Shown here: positions 1 through 6,404 of the stretch, piece after piece
How the letters are laid out: every line of letters begins with the position of its first letter
How positions within the stretch are numbered: the first letter of the stretch is position 1
Origin: CAG-552 sp964516925
Lineage (GTDB): Bacteria; Bacillota; Clostridia; Christensenellales; Pumilibacteraceae
Assembly: GCA_964516925.1 (NCBI GenBank)
Contig: CAZEXL010000024.1
Location: 1 to 15,446, forward strand
Direction: 5' to 3'
DNA: 15,446 nucleotides
The notes under the pieces: model-generated
Databases searched by the model: none
Told to the model about the DNA's origin: nothing
Seen by the model: the letters and a program-made list of their open reading frames with translations, nothing else
Program-made: the position numbers and the translations under genes

Positions 1-2
1 GT

Positions 3-562
3 TCAATTAGAACAAGTGAGCGAATGATTTGGCAACAAATTACAGATATTTTCGCTGAATGCTCTATTGATTACAATAAAAATTCTGAAGAAGCAAATGT
101 GTTTTATGCTACAATTCAAAATAAGTTTCATTACGCAATAACTCACCAAACTGCTGTCGAAATTATTTATTCAAAGGCTAACCATACACAAGAAAATATG
201 GGACTTACCACTTGGAAAAACGCACCAGATGGAAGAATTTTAAAATCCGATGTGTCGATAGCTAAAACTATTTGACTGAAAAAGAAATTAAAAAATTAGA
301 ACGAACAGTATCAAGTTATTTTGACTATATAGAAGATGTGATTGAAGATGAAAACATTTTTACAATGGAGCAATTTGCTGAGAGTGTAAACGAGTTTTTG
401 GCATTTAGAAAATACGATATATTAACCCATAAAGGTAAAGTTTCAGCATTACAAGCAAAAAATAAGGCCGAAAGCGAATATGATATATTTAACAGAACTC
501 AAATCATAAATTCAGACTTCGATAAATTTGTTAAACAATTAAAAGATAAAAAAGAAGATTAA
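3..562 (+). pseudogene. RhuM-family protein, 3' part, frameshifted
   Basis: The translation matches the C-terminal half of the RhuM (virulence RhuM) family as I remember it: an RTSER segment, ITDIFAE, the NMGLTTWKNAP motif, GRILKSDVSIAK, then ERTVSSYFDYIED and NEFLAFRKYDIL, ending in a charged DFDKFVKQL tail. The frame is open to the left edge, so the gene starts outside the window and the internal ATG at 24 is not its start. The frame breaks at an A-run (264-267): four A give a TGA stop at 273-275, whereas five A would read A-K-N-Y-L-T-E-K and join both halves. It is therefore either a one-base deletion or a sequencing slip in a homopolymer. Family function is poorly defined; members often sit in accessory regions. 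Base composition is AT-rich and CpG-poor, unlike all later genes, which suggests transfer. Family identity is fairly sure, its status as a real pseudogene less so. Confidence 0.75.
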
Positions 563-565
563 AAG

Positions 566-599
566 AAAAAGACTAAATCGGGTTCGATTTAGTCTTTTT
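566..599. terminator. Bidirectional intrinsic terminator
   Basis: A perfect 15-bp inverted repeat (arms 566-580 and 585-599) surrounds a 4-base loop. It has A5 at one end and T5 at the other, so it can stop transcription from the RhuM gene on + and from the tRNA-Leu gene on -. It lies one base beyond the tRNA CCA end. Confidence 0.85.
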
Positions 600-600
600 G

Positions 601-685
601 TGGTGCGAAGGATGGGATTTGAACCCACACGAGAATTAACCACTGGCGTCTGAAACCAGCGCGTCTGCCGTTCCGCCACCTTCGC
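601..685 (-). tRNA. tRNA-Leu (anticodon CAG), CCA encoded
   Basis: Read on the minus strand, this is an 85-base class II tRNA. The acceptor stem GCGAAGG pairs perfectly with CCTTCGC, followed by A and an encoded CCA (601-603). The D-arm begins TGGCGGAA and GGCAGACGCG, as is typical of bacterial tRNA-Leu. The anticodon stem CTGGT/GCCAG closes a seven-base loop TTCAGAC with anticodon CAG (plus strand 650-652). A longer-than-normal variable region precedes the T-arm GTGGG-TTCAAAT-CCCAT. It decodes CUG leucine codons. The 3' end faces the RhuM remnant, the usual side for integrated elements. Confidence is high for identity and ends. Confidence 0.95.
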
Positions 686-721
686 AAAATATTAACATAA
701 ATTTACAGGCTCACGACCAAG

Positions 722-771
722 GTCTGAAACGAGCGCGTCTGCCGCTGAGCCACCTTCGCAAAATATTAATA
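722..771 (-). pseudogene. Partial copy of the tRNA-Leu 5' half
   Basis: Bases 722-771 align without gaps to 648-697 at a constant offset of 74 bases, with 45 of 50 positions identical by eye. The copy covers the acceptor 5' strand, the D-arm, the start of the anticodon arm up to the CAG anticodon, and about 12 bases of 5' flank. Similarity stops abruptly inside the anticodon loop. No 3' half (variable arm, T-arm, acceptor 3' strand) follows, so it cannot fold as a tRNA. Differences include three in the D-arm. It is a remnant of tandem duplication or of recombination at the tRNA. Confidence 0.8.
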
Positions 772-787
772 TCGAATCAATCGATTT

Positions 788-1570
788 TTACAACCCTAAA
801 AGCCTTGCGGCGTTGCCGTACAAAATATCGTTTAGGTACGGAGTAGAAAGTTTCAAGGTGTTTTCGAGTTCCGTTTTGGCGTTAGTCCACGGACCGTCGG
901 TGCCAAAAAGCAACTTTTTGTTGTCGTGATTGTTTATAACGAAGTCGATTTGCTCTTTGGTTAAAAACATAAAAGCAAACGACGTGTCAAGGTATACGTC
1001 CTGTCCGACGAGCAGCTTAAAGCAATCGTCCCAACATTCCCAGCCGCCAAGATGCGCAAACACGAGTTTTGCGCCCTTAAAGTCGTCGTACACTTTGCGG
1101 AGCAAGGTAGGATTGGAATTGTCGCCTTTAACCATAAGGTCGTGACCGCCGTGAAAAAGCATTACCATATCGTATTTTGCGCCTATTTCGTACGTCTTGT
1201 ATGCCGCTTTCGACGTCAATTCGGTGCGTTGATAATACGGGTGAAACTTAAGCCCCTTAATTCCGTGCTCGTACAGCCTTTTAACTTCGCCCTCTACGTC
1301 GCCGTAGTCGGGGTGAACTGAACCGAACGGAATAAGTTTTTCATCAGAAAGCAGTTCGATAGCGTAGTCGTTTACGGCACGAACCGACATAGGCGAGTTG
1401 GCGATATTAAGCACGACCGAGCGGTCGATATTACACTCTTGCATTTTTTTAAGCAATCCCTCGGCAGTTCCGTCGTAATGCGGACCGTATGGGCTACCCG
1501 GCGGAATAAGTGCGGTTGCTTTTTTTGCGAGCAACGGTTTATAGCAATGAGCGTGAAAGTCAACAACCAT
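788..1570 (-). CDS. Amidohydrolase-family metal-dependent hydrolase
   Basis: A predicted 260-residue TIM-barrel hydrolase of the amidohydrolase-2 type. Metal-site features appear in the expected order: an HxH motif at H6/H8 directly after the first strand (VVDFHAH), GLKFHP at 106-111, H140 in LFHGGHD, H173 in FAHLGG, and the late Asp D225 in FGTDGPW. Length fits short family members (250-300 residues). Members of the family are hydrolases or non-oxidative decarboxylases; the substrate cannot be told from the sequence. I start it at the ATG at 1570, which puts the HxH strand at the N-terminus. The longer frame to a TTG at 1606 would overlap the -35 box and has no ribosome binding site. The ATG begins only seven bases after a consensus -10 box, so the mRNA is probably leaderless. 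It is transcribed divergently from purA, and no clear terminator precedes the tRNA region. Confidence 0.85.
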   Translation of the reverse strand: MVVDFHAHCYKPLLAKKATALIPPGSPYGPHYDGTAEGLLKKMQECNIDRSVVLNIANSPMSVRAVNDYAIELLSDEKLIPFGSVHPDYGDVEGEVKRLYEHGIKGLKFHPYYQRTELTSKAAYKTYEIGAKYDMVMLFHGGHDLMVKGDNSNPTLLRKVYDDFKGAKLVFAHLGGWECWDDCFKLLVGQDVYLDTSFAFMFLTKEQIDFVINNHDNKKLLFGTDGPWTNAKTELENTLKLSTPYLNDILYGNAARLLGL

Positions 1571-1577
1571 AACAAAA

Positions 1578-1606
1578 ATTATACTATTCAAAACGGTTTT
1601 TGTCAA
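1578..1606 (-). promoter_or_regulatory. Consensus sigma-70/A promoter for the amidohydrolase
   Basis: On the minus strand TTGACA (1606-1601), a 17-base spacer and TATAAT (1583-1578) make a perfect consensus promoter. The predicted start point is at about 1571-1572, one or two bases before the ATG at 1570. Confidence 0.85.
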
Positions 1607-1685
1607 ACGTTTAATCTTGATTTACGCAAGCAAAAAAGAAATTTGAGTTTGCTGCCTTAAAACGGAAAAATCTATTGTTAAAAAC

Positions 1686-1717
1686 TTGACAATTTTCGCT
1701 AATAGTGCTACTATAAT
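1686..1717 (+). promoter_or_regulatory. Promoter for purA
   Basis: TTGACA at 1686-1691. The -10 is either TACTAT at 1709-1714 (17-base spacer, preceded by an extended TGC) or the overlapping TATAAT at 1712-1717 (20-base spacer). I see no purine riboswitch or clear PurR-type repeat between it and purA. Confidence 0.7.
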
Positions 1718-1747
1718 TTTCGTGATTTTTCCTTTTGGAGGTGCGTG

Positions 1748-3019
1748 ATGTCAGTAACAGCGCTTGTCGGAGCTCAATGGGGCGACGAAGGAAAGGGCAA
1801 GATAATAGACATTTTGGCGTCTAAGGCGGACGTCGTAGTAAGGTCTCAGGGCGGTAACAACGCCGGACACACCGTGGTGGTGGACGGAGTAACATACAAA
1901 CTTCATCTTATTCCCAGCGGAATTTTATACGACGGTACTATTTGCGTCATAGGCAACGGCATAGTTCTCGATCCTAAGTCGGTGCTTGCCGAAATGGAAG
2001 AAATCAGCCGCAACGGCAAGAATTTTGACGGCTTGCGAATAGACGCGCGTACGCACGTCGTGCTTCCGTACCATATTACGCTGGACGGTTTAAGCGAAAA
2101 GCTTCGCGGCGGCAGCGACATTGGCACGACTAAAAAGGGTATCGGGCCGTGTTATATGGACAAAGCCGAGCGTTCGGGCATAAGAATGTGCGATTTTATA
2201 AATCCTAAAACTTTTGCCGAAAAGCTTAAAGCAAACCTTTTTGTAAAGAATAAAATTATAACCGAAGTTTACGGCGGTCAGCCGCTAGACTTCGATACGA
2301 TATACGACGAATATTCGCAATACGCCGCTAAGCTTGCGCCGTTCGTAACCGACACGTCGGTACTCGTGTACGACGCAATAAAGGCAGGTAAAAACGTATT
2401 GTTTGAAGGAGCTCAGGGCGCGCTGTTGGATATCGACGTAGGTACGTATCCGTACGTTACCAGTTCTCATCCTACGGCAGGCGGTTTTTGCATAGGTACC
2501 GGCATAGGGCCTACGCTTATCGACAGCTGTTTGGGCGTGTGCAAATCGTACACCACGCGCGTAGGCAAAGGACCGTTCCCCACCGAACTTAACGACGAAG
2601 TAGGCGCGGCTATACGCGACCGCGGCGGCGAATACGGCACCACTACGGGCAGAGCGCGCAGATGCGGTTGGCTCGACCTAGTAATTTTAAGATTTGCCGT
2701 TCGCGTAAACGGACTTACTTCGCTTGCGGTAAACAAGCTCGACACGCTTTCGGGCATCAAAAAACTTAAGGTGTGCGTAGGTTATCGTAAGGGGGACGAA
2801 ATTCTTCGTGACTTCCCGGTAGACATCTCGGAGCTTAGCGATTGCGAACCAATCTACGAGGAGTTCGACGGCTGGGACGAGGATATTTCGTCGATACGCA
2901 ACTACGAGGAGCTTCCTGCCAACGCAAAGGCGTACGTCGACTTTATCGAAAAGACGCTTGGCGTAAAGGTCGTGTTCGTAGGCGTCGGACCGTCTCGTGA
3001 CCAAAACCTTGTAAGATAA
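1748..3019 (+). CDS. purA: Adenylosuccinate synthase
   Basis: Catalyses GTP-dependent joining of IMP and aspartate to adenylosuccinate, the first committed step to AMP, in the cytosol. The 423-residue product is of normal family length. It begins with the hallmark WGDEGKGK loop (11-18) and continues with NNAGHTV (37-43), which carries the catalytic His. Further signatures are SHPTAGGF and GTGIGPT, TRVGKGPFPTEL, GEYGTTTGRARRCGWLD in the IMP/aspartate-binding part, and VGVGPSRDQ near the C-terminus at the nucleotide end. The start is the ATG at 1748, with GGAGGT at 1737-1742 at good spacing; the GTG three bases earlier lies too close to that site. It has its own promoter and a terminator directly after, so it is probably monocistronic. 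Certain identification. Confidence 0.99.
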   Translation: MSVTALVGAQWGDEGKGKIIDILASKADVVVRSQGGNNAGHTVVVDGVTYKLHLIPSGILYDGTICVIGNGIVLDPKSVLAEMEEISRNGKNFDGLRIDARTHVVLPYHITLDGLSEKLRGGSDIGTTKKGIGPCYMDKAERSGIRMCDFINPKTFAEKLKANLFVKNKIITEVYGGQPLDFDTIYDEYSQYAAKLAPFVTDTSVLVYDAIKAGKNVLFEGAQGALLDIDVGTYPYVTSSHPTAGGFCIGTGIGPTLIDSCLGVCKSYTTRVGKGPFPTELNDEVGAAIRDRGGEYGTTTGRARRCGWLDLVILRFAVRVNGLTSLAVNKLDTLSGIKKLKVCVGYRKGDEILRDFPVDISELSDCEPIYEEFDGWDEDISSIRNYEELPANAKAYVDFIEKTLGVKVVFVGVGPSRDQNLVR

Positions 3020-3030
3020 ACAAAACCACT

Positions 3031-3057
3031 AAAGAGCGACTTAAAAGTCGCTCTTTT
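3031..3057 (+). terminator. Intrinsic terminator of purA
   Basis: Arms 3031-3042 and 3045-3056 are perfectly complementary around the GAGCGACTT core, and the right arm runs into a T-run. It sits 11 bases after the purA stop. Confidence 0.8.
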
Positions 3058-3094
3058 AAGTTGTCTTTATTAATTAATAATGCAAGTAAAATCG

Positions 3095-3124
3095 TTGACA
3101 ACGGCAATTAAGTAGTGGTAGAAT
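3095..3124 (+). promoter_or_regulatory. Promoter of the riboswitch-ribU transcript
   Basis: TTGACA at 3095-3100, an 18-base spacer, and TAGAAT at 3119-3124 preceded by an extended TGG. The predicted start at about 3131 coincides with the 5' strand of riboswitch helix P1. Confidence 0.8.
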
Positions 3125-3128
3125 ATAC

Positions 3129-3239
3129 GAGCTTAGGGGCGAGGTGCAATTCCTTACCGACGGTAAAGTCCGTGAAGCCGAAACGGCCCGATTGGGTGAA
3201 ATTCCCAAACCGACAGTATAGTCTGGATGAAATAAGCGA
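3129..3239 (+). promoter_or_regulatory. FMN riboswitch (RFN element)
   Basis: The conserved RFN blocks occur in order: AGGGGCGAGGTGCAATTCC, ACCGACGGTAAAGTCCG, a variable helix, GGGTGAAATTCCCAAACC, and GACAGTATAGTCTGGATGA. Closing helix P1 is formed by GCTTA (3131-3135) and TAAGC (3233-3237). It binds flavin mononucleotide and lowers expression of the following riboflavin transporter gene when FMN is plentiful. A reading frame runs through it in phase with ribU, but the aptamer and the ribosome site near 3264 show that the RNA is the functional object here. Confidence 0.97.
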
Positions 3240-3253
3240 CAAATATTTTTTTG

Positions 3254-3276
3254 CGCTCCTAAAGGGAGTTTTTTTT
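3254..3276 (+). promoter_or_regulatory. Riboswitch expression platform / ribU ribosome site
   Basis: CTCC (3256-3259) can pair with GGAG (3265-3268), which is the ribosome binding site of ribU (GGGAG 3264-3268, eight bases before ATG 3277). Eight T follow. The hairpin could hide the ribosome site, or act as a short intrinsic terminator on the T-run. Confidence 0.55.
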
Positions 3277-3900
3277 ATGTCTAAATATTTTACGACCAAA
3301 AACGTAACCAGACTTGCGATTTTCAGCGCGCTTGCCTTCGTTTTGTATATGTGGGTTAAATTTCCGCTTCCTACGTTGTTCCCGGCTTTTCTGGATTTTC
3401 AAATTTCCGAACTTCCGGCGTTGCTTGCGGGCTATATGATGGGGCCCGTTGCCGGTTGTATCGTAATTTTGATTAAATGTCTTCTTAAGTTACCGTTTAC
3501 ATCTACGGCGGGGGTGGGCGAGCTTGCCGACTTTTTGCTAGGAATAACGTTCGTACTCGTTTCATCGCTTATTTATCGCAAGCATCGAACGAAGAAAGGC
3601 GCTGTGGTAAGTTTGGTAGTCGGAGCGATTGCGTGTACTGCCGTTTCGGTAGTCGTTAACGCTTTTATACTTATTCCGTTTTTTGTTAAGGTGTACGGAA
3701 TGGATGCGGTAATAGGTATGCTTGCTGTGATTTTCCCGTCCATAACGTCCGAAACGCTTATGGCATACTATCTTCCGTTGTCGGTAATACCGTTCAATTT
3801 ACTGCGTGCGGCGCTAAGCGGCGTAATAACGTTTTTGATTTATAAGCGGCTAGAAAGATTGTTCGATAGAATTTTCGAGCCGCAAGAAAAAAACACTTGA
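3277..3900 (+). CDS. ribU: Riboflavin ECF transporter S component
   Basis: Substrate-binding membrane subunit that captures riboflavin and works with the shared EcfA/EcfA'/EcfT energy module, which is not in this window. The 207-residue product fits S-component size. It has about six hydrophobic segments (roughly 11-30, 45-70, 84-100, 108-138, 143-175, 177-190). The RibU-like motifs are FQISELPALLAGYMMGP (41-57) and KLPFTSTAGVGELADF (71-86). The start is the ATG at 3277 behind GGGAG; a longer frame reaching 3115 crosses the riboswitch and is not real. It is controlled by the FMN riboswitch, which itself supports riboflavin as the substrate. High confidence. Confidence 0.95.
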   Translation: MSKYFTTKNVTRLAIFSALAFVLYMWVKFPLPTLFPAFLDFQISELPALLAGYMMGPVAGCIVILIKCLLKLPFTSTAGVGELADFLLGITFVLVSSLIYRKHRTKKGAVVSLVVGAIACTAVSVVVNAFILIPFFVKVYGMDAVIGMLAVIFPSITSETLMAYYLPLSVIPFNLLRAALSGVITFLIYKRLERLFDRIFEPQEKNT

Positions 3901-3925
3901 TTATATCGGCTAAAAAGTGTATACT
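3897..3925 (+). promoter_or_regulatory. Promoter for tsaE operon
   Basis: TTGATT (3897-3902), a 17-base spacer and TATACT (3920-3925). The predicted start falls at about 3932, directly before the ATG at 3933, so the mRNA seems to have no leader. It overlaps the last codon of ribU. Confidence 0.6.
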
Positions 3926-3932
3926 TTAACTT

Positions 3933-4337
3933 ATGATTACAAAATCCGCAAAAGAAACCGAACGAATCGGGTATAATCTAGGCAAAACGCTCGTAGGCGG
4001 CGAAATTATTCTGCTCGAAGGCGACTTGGGCGCCGGCAAAACGGTGTTCACAAAGGGACTTGCTCGCGCACTGGAAGTAACCGACGACGTCGTAAGCCCT
4101 ACGTTTACTCTTCTTAATTGCTACGACGGCAGGCTCAAGCTGTATCATTACGATGCGTATCGACTTGAAAATTCGGACGAAGCGGAAGAGCGTGGCTTAA
4201 CGGAATTTTTCGGGGCTAAGGACGGCGTTTGCATAATAGAATGGCCGCAACGAATAGCCGACGCCATTCAAGGCGACGTGACGAAGGTAACCATAAATTA
4301 TATCAACGAAAACGAAAGGGAGATTATTATATGTTAA
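3933..4337 (+). CDS. tsaE: tRNA t6A biosynthesis ATPase TsaE
   Basis: The ATPase of the bacterial TsaB-TsaD-TsaE complex that installs threonylcarbamoyl-adenosine at position 37 of ANN-decoding tRNAs. The 134-residue product shows Walker A GDLGAGKT (30-37), SPTFTL (55-60), HYDAYRL (72-78) and EWP (103-105), the standard TsaE order. The N-terminus MITKSAKETE aligns with the usual start, and an in-frame TAA lies two codons upstream (3927-3929), so the start cannot be further out. No ribosome binding site precedes it; the -10 box ends seven bases before the ATG. It leads a run of overlapping genes: yhbY starts within its last codons. High confidence for identity. Confidence 0.96.
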   Translation: MITKSAKETERIGYNLGKTLVGGEIILLEGDLGAGKTVFTKGLARALEVTDDVVSPTFTLLNCYDGRLKLYHYDAYRLENSDEAEERGLTEFFGAKDGVCIIEWPQRIADAIQGDVTKVTINYINENEREIIIC

Positions 4338-4624
4338 CTAGCAAGCAAAGGGCAAAGCTCAGAGCTTTGGCAAGCAACTTAGATCCGATTTTTCAAATCG
4401 GCAAAGGAAACCTTAGCGATACACAAATAAGCGAACTTGCCGCAGCGCTTAATAAGCGCGAATTAATTAAAATATCGGTGCTTAAAGGGTGCGATTATAC
4501 CGCCGACGAACTTATCGGCGATATTGCGCAGGCTCTGGACGCTCAGCCCGTAGCCGCTATCGGCAACAAAATCATCGTTTATCGTCGAAGTGACGATAAA
4601 ACGGTTAAGCATATAGAGCTATGA
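4331..4624 (+). CDS. yhbY: YhbY/CRS1-type RNA-binding protein
   Basis: A 97-residue single CRM-domain protein (MLTSKQRAKLRALA, then PIFQIGKGN with the GxxG-type RNA-binding loop, NKRELIKISVLKG, and a C-terminal AIGNKIIVYRRS). YhbY/YqeI proteins associate with the large ribosomal subunit precursor and aid its assembly. I start it at ATG 4331, with AAAGGGAG (4315-4322) eight bases upstream; a longer frame from 4229 lies inside tsaE and is not supported. It overlaps tsaE by 7 bases and tsaB by 4, so translation of the three is coupled. Its place between tsaE and tsaB is unusual compared with the common tsaE-tsaB order. Confidence 0.95.
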   Translation: MLTSKQRAKLRALASNLDPIFQIGKGNLSDTQISELAAALNKRELIKISVLKGCDYTADELIGDIAQALDAQPVAAIGNKIIVYRRSDDKTVKHIEL

Positions 4625-5229
4625 AATTTCTAGTAATAAATACTGCCGCTCCCGTAATAGAAATAGCGACGGTCATGGGCGAAAAAGTGAACGTGCGTAC
4701 GCTTCAAAAGGTTATGGCTGCCGAGCAACTTTTGCCGAATATCGACGAAATGCTCAATGAACAAAATCTTAGTATAGGCGACTTCGATCAATTCGTATGC
4801 ACGGTAGGGCCCGGTTCGTTTACCGGTATTCGTATAGGAATTAACACCGTTCGGACGCTTGCGTACGCGCTTAACAAAAACGCTTACGGCGTAACTTATT
4901 GCAAAATTATGTCATACAATAGTATCGGCGGAGGAAAAACGGCGGTAGTTATCGACGGAGGCGCAAACGTTTGTTACGTAGCGGCTTACGACGGCGAAGC
5001 CGAAATTCTTCAGCCGACGTGTATATACAAAAAGGATATCGAGGCGTTTTTAGCTAGTTACGACGGATTCGAAAGAGTTGCCGATTACGATTTGCCCAAT
5101 GCAAAACGCTACGTTTTTGGCAGCGACGCAATAATAAAGGCGGCAAAGTACGCAATAAAAAACAAGTTGGACTCCGAGCCGTTGTACATTCGTAAGCCTC
5201 AGCCCGATCGAAAGGAAAGCGACATATGA
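4621..5229 (+). CDS. tsaB: tRNA t6A biosynthesis protein TsaB
   Basis: Non-catalytic ASKHA-fold partner that dimerises with TsaD for t6A synthesis. Of 202 residues (family about 220-240), it begins with the strand FLVINTA, where the usual Asp of the DTS motif is Asn, and carries the diagnostic GPGSFTGIRIG at 63-73 followed by NTVRTLAYAL. The C-terminal half is shortened and less conserved, ending with LYIRKPQ, the usual YLR-type end. It starts by an ATGA overlap with yhbY and ends by an ATGA overlap with rimI. tsaD, the catalytic subunit, is not adjacent. Confidence 0.95.
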   Translation: MKFLVINTAAPVIEIATVMGEKVNVRTLQKVMAAEQLLPNIDEMLNEQNLSIGDFDQFVCTVGPGSFTGIRIGINTVRTLAYALNKNAYGVTYCKIMSYNSIGGGKTAVVIDGGANVCYVAAYDGEAEILQPTCIYKKDIEAFLASYDGFERVADYDLPNAKRYVFGSDAIIKAAKYAIKNKLDSEPLYIRKPQPDRKESDI

Positions 5230-5654
5230 CGATATTGCCGTTACGGTTAAGCGACGTTAAACAAGTTGCGTTACTAGAAAGTAAATATATTTTCTATCCG
5301 TATTCCGAAGCGATTTTATCGGACATAATAAACGATTCCGCCGCTCTTGCGCTTAAGGTGTCGGACGGCGAAAAGGTCGTTGCGTATATCAGCGGCAAAT
5401 TCATAGTGGACGAATTCGAAATAAACAACGTAGTGGTAGACGAGCCGTATCGGCGTAAAGGTTACGCCGAGGCGCTTATAAACGAAGTAGTAAGCCGCTG
5501 CAAACATAGCGGAGTGAAGAAGATATATCTAGAGGTTGCAACGGATAACGAAGCGGCAAAAAATCTCTATTACAAGCTAGGCTTCGAATTTTTATACGAA
5601 CGAAAAAGATATTACGGAGAAAAAAGCGCGTTGACGCTTGTAAAACTTGTTTAG
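5226..5654 (+). CDS. rimI: GNAT acetyltransferase, RimI-like
   Basis: Probable N-terminal protein acetyltransferase of the RimI type, which in Escherichia coli acetylates ribosomal protein S18. The 142-residue GNAT fold shows the acetyl-CoA loop RRKGYAEAL (76-84), the NNVVVDEPYR strand before it, and the RimI signature LEVATDNEAAKNLYYKLGF (102-120) with the catalytic-region tyrosines. The context tsaB-rimI supports the name. The start ATG overlaps the tsaB stop by four bases. No tsaD follows; a strong AAGGAGGG site after the stop serves the next gene. Confidence 0.92.
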   Translation: MTILPLRLSDVKQVALLESKYIFYPYSEAILSDIINDSAALALKVSDGEKVVAYISGKFIVDEFEINNVVVDEPYRRKGYAEALINEVVSRCKHSGVKKIYLEVATDNEAAKNLYYKLGFEFLYERKRYYGEKSALTLVKLV

Positions 5655-5666
5655 TAAGGAGGGAAA

Positions 5667-6404
5667 ATGTTTTTCTCTTATAACGGCGTTAGCATATTTT
5701 ACAAAAGGCATATCGGGGTAGGTACGTCTATAATTTTGATGCACGGATGGGGCGGAAGCAACGTTTCGTTTTCGGGCGCGTACGAATATCTGTGTTCGCT
5801 CAATCGCGACGTAATTGCGTTAGATTTTCCGGGCTTTGGCAGCAGCGACATGCCGACGGTAGAGTGGGGCATAGAAGATTACGCTCTCGTCGTAAACGAA
5901 CTTATAACGGCGCTAAAGCTCCGTAAAGTCGTTTTGGTGGGGCACAGCTTTGGCGGTAGAGTGGCGTTATGTCTTTCCGACAAAGAGTTTGTCGAAAGAT
6001 TGGTTTTGGTGGACAGTGCAGGACTTAAACCGATAAAAAGCGTGCGAAAATCTTTCAACGAATGGCGATACAAGCGAGCAAAGCGACTCGGTCGCGACGT
6101 AAGCGAATTCGGATCTGTAGATTATCTTGCGTTGCCGCAAATCATGAGGCACGTGTTCGTGCGAATCGTAAACACGCATCTTGACGATCGACTAAAAAAT
6201 ATAACCTGCCCTACGCTTATAGTATGGGGCAGACGAGATAAAGAAACGCCGCTGTATATGGCGATGCGTTTTAAACGTAAAATAAAGGACAGCACTCTCG
6301 TCCTTTTGGACGGAGGACACTTCGCGTACGCCGAACAAAGCTTAAAATTCAATCTTATTTTGGCGGAGTTTACAAAGGGGGACAAAGAATGCGTTTTGGA
6401 GTAA
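5667..6404 (+). CDS. Alpha/beta-fold hydrolase, paired with MurF-like ligase
   Basis: A 245-residue alpha/beta hydrolase with a complete catalytic set: oxyanion-hole HGWGG (26-30), LDFPGFGSSD (52-61), nucleophile elbow GHSFGG (92-97, Ser94), acid D191 in WGRRDKETP, and His218 in DGGHFAY. A basic cap segment (residues 123-145) lies between the strands. No signal peptide or membrane segment is visible, so it is cytosolic or bound peripherally through the basic cap. AAGGAGGG (5657-5664) precedes ATG 5667. Its last 16 bases overlap the start of the membrane MurF-like gene, so the two are translationally coupled and probably act in one envelope pathway. Candidate activities are esterase, thioesterase or amidase; the substrate is unknown. 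Confidence 0.9.
   Translation: MFFSYNGVSIFYKRHIGVGTSIILMHGWGGSNVSFSGAYEYLCSLNRDVIALDFPGFGSSDMPTVEWGIEDYALVVNELITALKLRKVVLVGHSFGGRVALCLSDKEFVERLVLVDSAGLKPIKSVRKSFNEWRYKRAKRLGRDVSEFGSVDYLALPQIMRHVFVRIVNTHLDDRLKNITCPTLIVWGRRDKETPLYMAMRFKRKIKDSTLVLLDGGHFAYAEQSLKFNLILAEFTKGDKECVLE

Noticed and set aside
768..790. A small hairpin ATCGA-TCGAT followed by T5 on +
   Set aside because: It faces the wrong way: genes here run on the minus strand, and a five-base AT-rich stem is weak.
1571..1606. A longer N-terminus for the amidohydrolase from TTG 1606
   Set aside because: It would overlap the -35 box, has no ribosome site, and would push the N-terminal HxH strand inwards unlike the family.
3115..3276. 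A reading frame continuous with ribU through the riboswitch, which would add 54 residues
   Set aside because: The segment is a well-conserved FMN aptamer, and a good ribosome site precedes ATG 3277. The in-phase frame is a coincidence.
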